Made by a program: the position numbers and the translations under genes. DNA of 64,000 bases from Erysipelotrichaceae bacterium UBA4808 (GTDB lineage: Bacteria > Bacillota_I > Bacilli_A > Erysipelotrichales > Erysipelotrichaceae), in contig DHGC01000054.1 of NCBI GenBank assembly GCA_002402585.1, positions 1 to 64,000 on the forward strand, in the 5' to 3' direction. The notes below the pieces were generated by a model that was given only the letters and a program-made list of their open reading frames with translations, was not told where the DNA came from and did no database searches. Positions 62,330 through 64,000 of this stretch are shown piece after piece. How positions within the stretch are numbered: position 1 is the first letter of the stretch; the number at the start of each line of letters is the position of its first letter.

Positions 62330-64000
62330 CTAATTCTGAGCACGATGCACTTCAAAAACATTTTCAATCTTCTTAAGATTTGCAATGACGACTTTTAGAT
62401 GTTCCGCATCACTGACAACAACATTCATGTAGGTTGTCGCTGTTACTTTATCTTCGTTAACAGTCGAATTAACAGCGACCAAACCCGCTTTGCATTGACT
62501 GATGATGGTCACCAAATCTGAAATCAAGAACGAACGGTCCTGAGCCAAGATATAGAGTTTTACTTCATACTTACCTTCTTTGCGTTCATCATCCCATTCC
62601 ACATGGATCAAGCGTTTTGTTTCATACTTGATGTTGATGCAATCCTTACGATGAACCTTTACACCTTGGCCTTTTGTGATGAAGCCTACGATATCATCGC
62701 CAGGTACCGGTGCGCAACATCCCGCCAAACTGATCATCATGGATTCAACTCCAGAGACTCGAATACCCGATTTAGAAACGGTTTTCTTGACTTGAGTGTT
62801 TCTGAAGACACGATCCAAATTGAAGCCATCCAACAAGCCTCGTTTTTGAACATTCAAACGTTCAAAGACAGCAGACAATGACAGCGATTTAACAGCGATG
62901 GCATAATAAAAATCATTTAAATTACTCACCGTGAAATGTTGGAAGACATTTTCCAGACGTTTGCTTGTGATGAGCTCTTTTTCATCGATATTGCGTTTTC
63001 TACATTCTTCTTTAAAGAGATGCTCACCTTTTTCTACATAGATGGAGCGATCATCCATTTCTTTCTTCTGAAGATAATTCCGGATCTTCGATTTTGCATG
63101 CGTTGTTTTTACAATCTTCAGCCAGTCTTCAGAGGGCCCATTGGACTGTTTAGAGGTCTTGATTGAAACGACATCACCAGTTTTTAAAGGTGTGTTCAAT
63201 GGAACCAGAACATTGTTCACAATGGCTCCAACAGTCGCATGTCCAACTTCGGTATGGATACGATACGCAAAATCCAAAGGTGTCGCACCATTTGGTAAAT
63301 CAATGACACGTCCCTTCGGTGACATGACATAAACATTCGCTTCAAAGACATCATGCGTTAGAATATCCATATATTCATCCGCATCTTTACTCTCTTGCGT
63401 CAGATTACCGAAATCCTTGAACCAAGAGAGACGATCTTCAATCTCTTTCTGATTCTTCTCAGGGGTGAACTTGGAACCTTCTTTGTAATGCCAATGTGCC
63501 GCAATCCCCTTTTCTGCAATCGAATCCATCTCTTCAGTTCGAATCTGAACTTCATAGATGCTTCCACCTTCACCAACAATCGTAGTGTGCAAGGATTGAT
63601 ACATATTCATCTTCGGCATCGCGATATAATCTTTTAAACGTCCTGGAATGGGACGATAATCCGCATGGATGTAACCTAATATCTCATAGCACGAGACCTT
63701 ATCTGTCGTTACAATACGGATCGCATGCAGATCCAAAATCTCATCAAAACGTTTGTTTTTAGTCGTCATTTTTTTGTAGATGCTATAAAGATGTTTAGAG
63801 CGACCAAAGATTCTAAATTTGATTTTATTTTCAGTCAAAAGCGCACTGATGTCTTTGATCATCGTATTGACTTGAAGATCACGTTCCGTTTTCCGCATTT
63901 CGACAAGATGCGCAACTTCATAGTATTTATCTGGATAGAGGTAATAGAAACTTAAATCCTCAAGTTCATTCTTGATCTCACTGATCCCCAAACGATGTGC
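62330..64000 (-). CDS. rel: (p)ppGpp synthetase/hydrolase Rel, 5' part missing
   Basis: Long RSH enzyme, 556 residues visible; the frame runs to the right edge (AHRLGIS, then IKNELEDLSF) so the N-terminal hydrolase HD domain lies outside the window. Present: the end of the HD-linking helix, synthetase domain (GRSKHLYSIYKKM, DLHAIRIV, YQSLHTTIVG, EVQIRTEEMD), TGS domain (about 210-270), a conserved Cys-rich/zinc-finger region (LAGCCAPVPGDDI) and a C-terminal ACT domain. The RxKD motif GRLKDYIAMPK marks the bifunctional synthetase/hydrolase type rather than EXDD RelA. Ends just before the hisS promoter, the Bacillus order. Confidence 0.95.
   Translation of the reverse strand, partial: AHRLGISEIKNELEDLSFYYLYPDKYYEVAHLVEMRKTERDLQVNTMIKDISALLTENKIKFRIFGRSKHLYSIYKKMTTKNKRFDEILDLHAIRIVTTDKVSCYEILGYIHADYRPIPGRLKDYIAMPKMNMYQSLHTTIVGEGGSIYEVQIRTEEMDSIAEKGIAAHWHYKEGSKFTPEKNQKEIEDRLSWFKDFGNLTQESKDADEYMDILTHDVFEANVYVMSPKGRVIDLPNGATPLDFAYRIHTEVGHATVGAIVNNVLVPLNTPLKTGDVVSIKTSKQSNGPSEDWLKIVKTTHAKSKIRNYLQKKEMDDRSIYVEKGEHLFKEECRKRNIDEKELITSKRLENVFQHFTVSNLNDFYYAIAVKSLSLSAVFERLNVQKRGLLDGFNLDRVFRNTQVKKTVSKSGIRVSGVESMMISLAGCCAPVPGDDIVGFITKGQGVKVHRKDCINIKYETKRLIHVEWDDERKEGKYEVKLYILAQDRSFLISDLVTIISQCKAGLVAVNSTVNEDKVTATTYMNVVVSDAEHLKVVIANLKKIENVFEVHRAQN

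Overview
The window is a gene-dense, low-to-moderate GC stretch (roughly 40 percent by eye) of a chromosome from a walled, Gram-positive-type bacterium of the Bacillota. The gene neighbourhoods match Bacillus-type clusters: rodZ-pgsA-cinA-recA-rny-ymdB-miaB with rnjB-ftsK, recU-ponA divergent from gpsB-rnpB with nth-dnaD-ypmB alongside, yqeG-yqeH-yhbY-nadD-yqeK-rsfS-yqeM, parE-parC beside plsY, and a T-box-controlled hisS-aspS followed by a 6S-like RNA. The compact layout, the NadD-YqeK fusion, a stand-alone CinA C-terminal domain and the absence of sporulation genes suggest an Erysipelotrichia-like lineage; that placement is inference. No rRNA, tRNA, insertion sequence, prophage or CRISPR array was seen.

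Layout. 0-9 kb is a phosphate block: a Na/Pi cotransporter with a fused PhoU domain faces a minus-strand set reading phoH-phoP-phoR-pstS-pstC-pstA-pstB-phoU, with a PhoP-box-like repeat ahead of pstS. 9-18 kb holds rpsU and two tightly overlapping minus-strand runs, thyA-folA-degenerate acyltransferase and scpA-scpB-rluB-rsmE-unknown-mtaB-murE-deoC. 18-22.8 kb has a short ssb, an active/inactive pair of M16 peptidases and pncB on plus. 22.8-27.5 kb is a nucleoside ABC importer (BmpA-type lipoprotein, ATPase, two permeases). 27.5-38.5 kb runs rodZ to ftsK on minus with a small ferredoxin. 38.5-45.2 kb has RNase P RNA, gpsB, recU-ponA and nth-dnaD-ypmB. 45.2-50.5 kb is the yqeG-to-mtnN cluster with a divergent HAD-like pseudoenzyme. 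50.4-55.8 kb has topoisomerase IV, plsY and yneF. 55.8-59 kb is the least typical part: a structured intergenic region, an A+T-rich HTH protein and an ABC exporter beginning directly after the 6S terminator. 59-64 kb is aspS, hisS with its T-box, and rel, cut by the right edge.

Most genes are housekeeping: phosphate uptake and control, NAD salvage (pncB, nadD, possibly the CinA domain), thymidylate/folate synthesis, wall growth (murE, ponA, gpsB, rodZ), RNA turnover (rny, rnjB, rnpB), and chromosome segregation and repair (scpAB, ftsK, parEC, recA, recU, nth). The main novelties are a T-box whose candidate specifier contains overlapping Asp and His codons, several apparently leaderless genes, four proteins that keep an enzyme fold but have lost catalytic residues, and the regulator/exporter/structured-RNA region near 56-59 kb.
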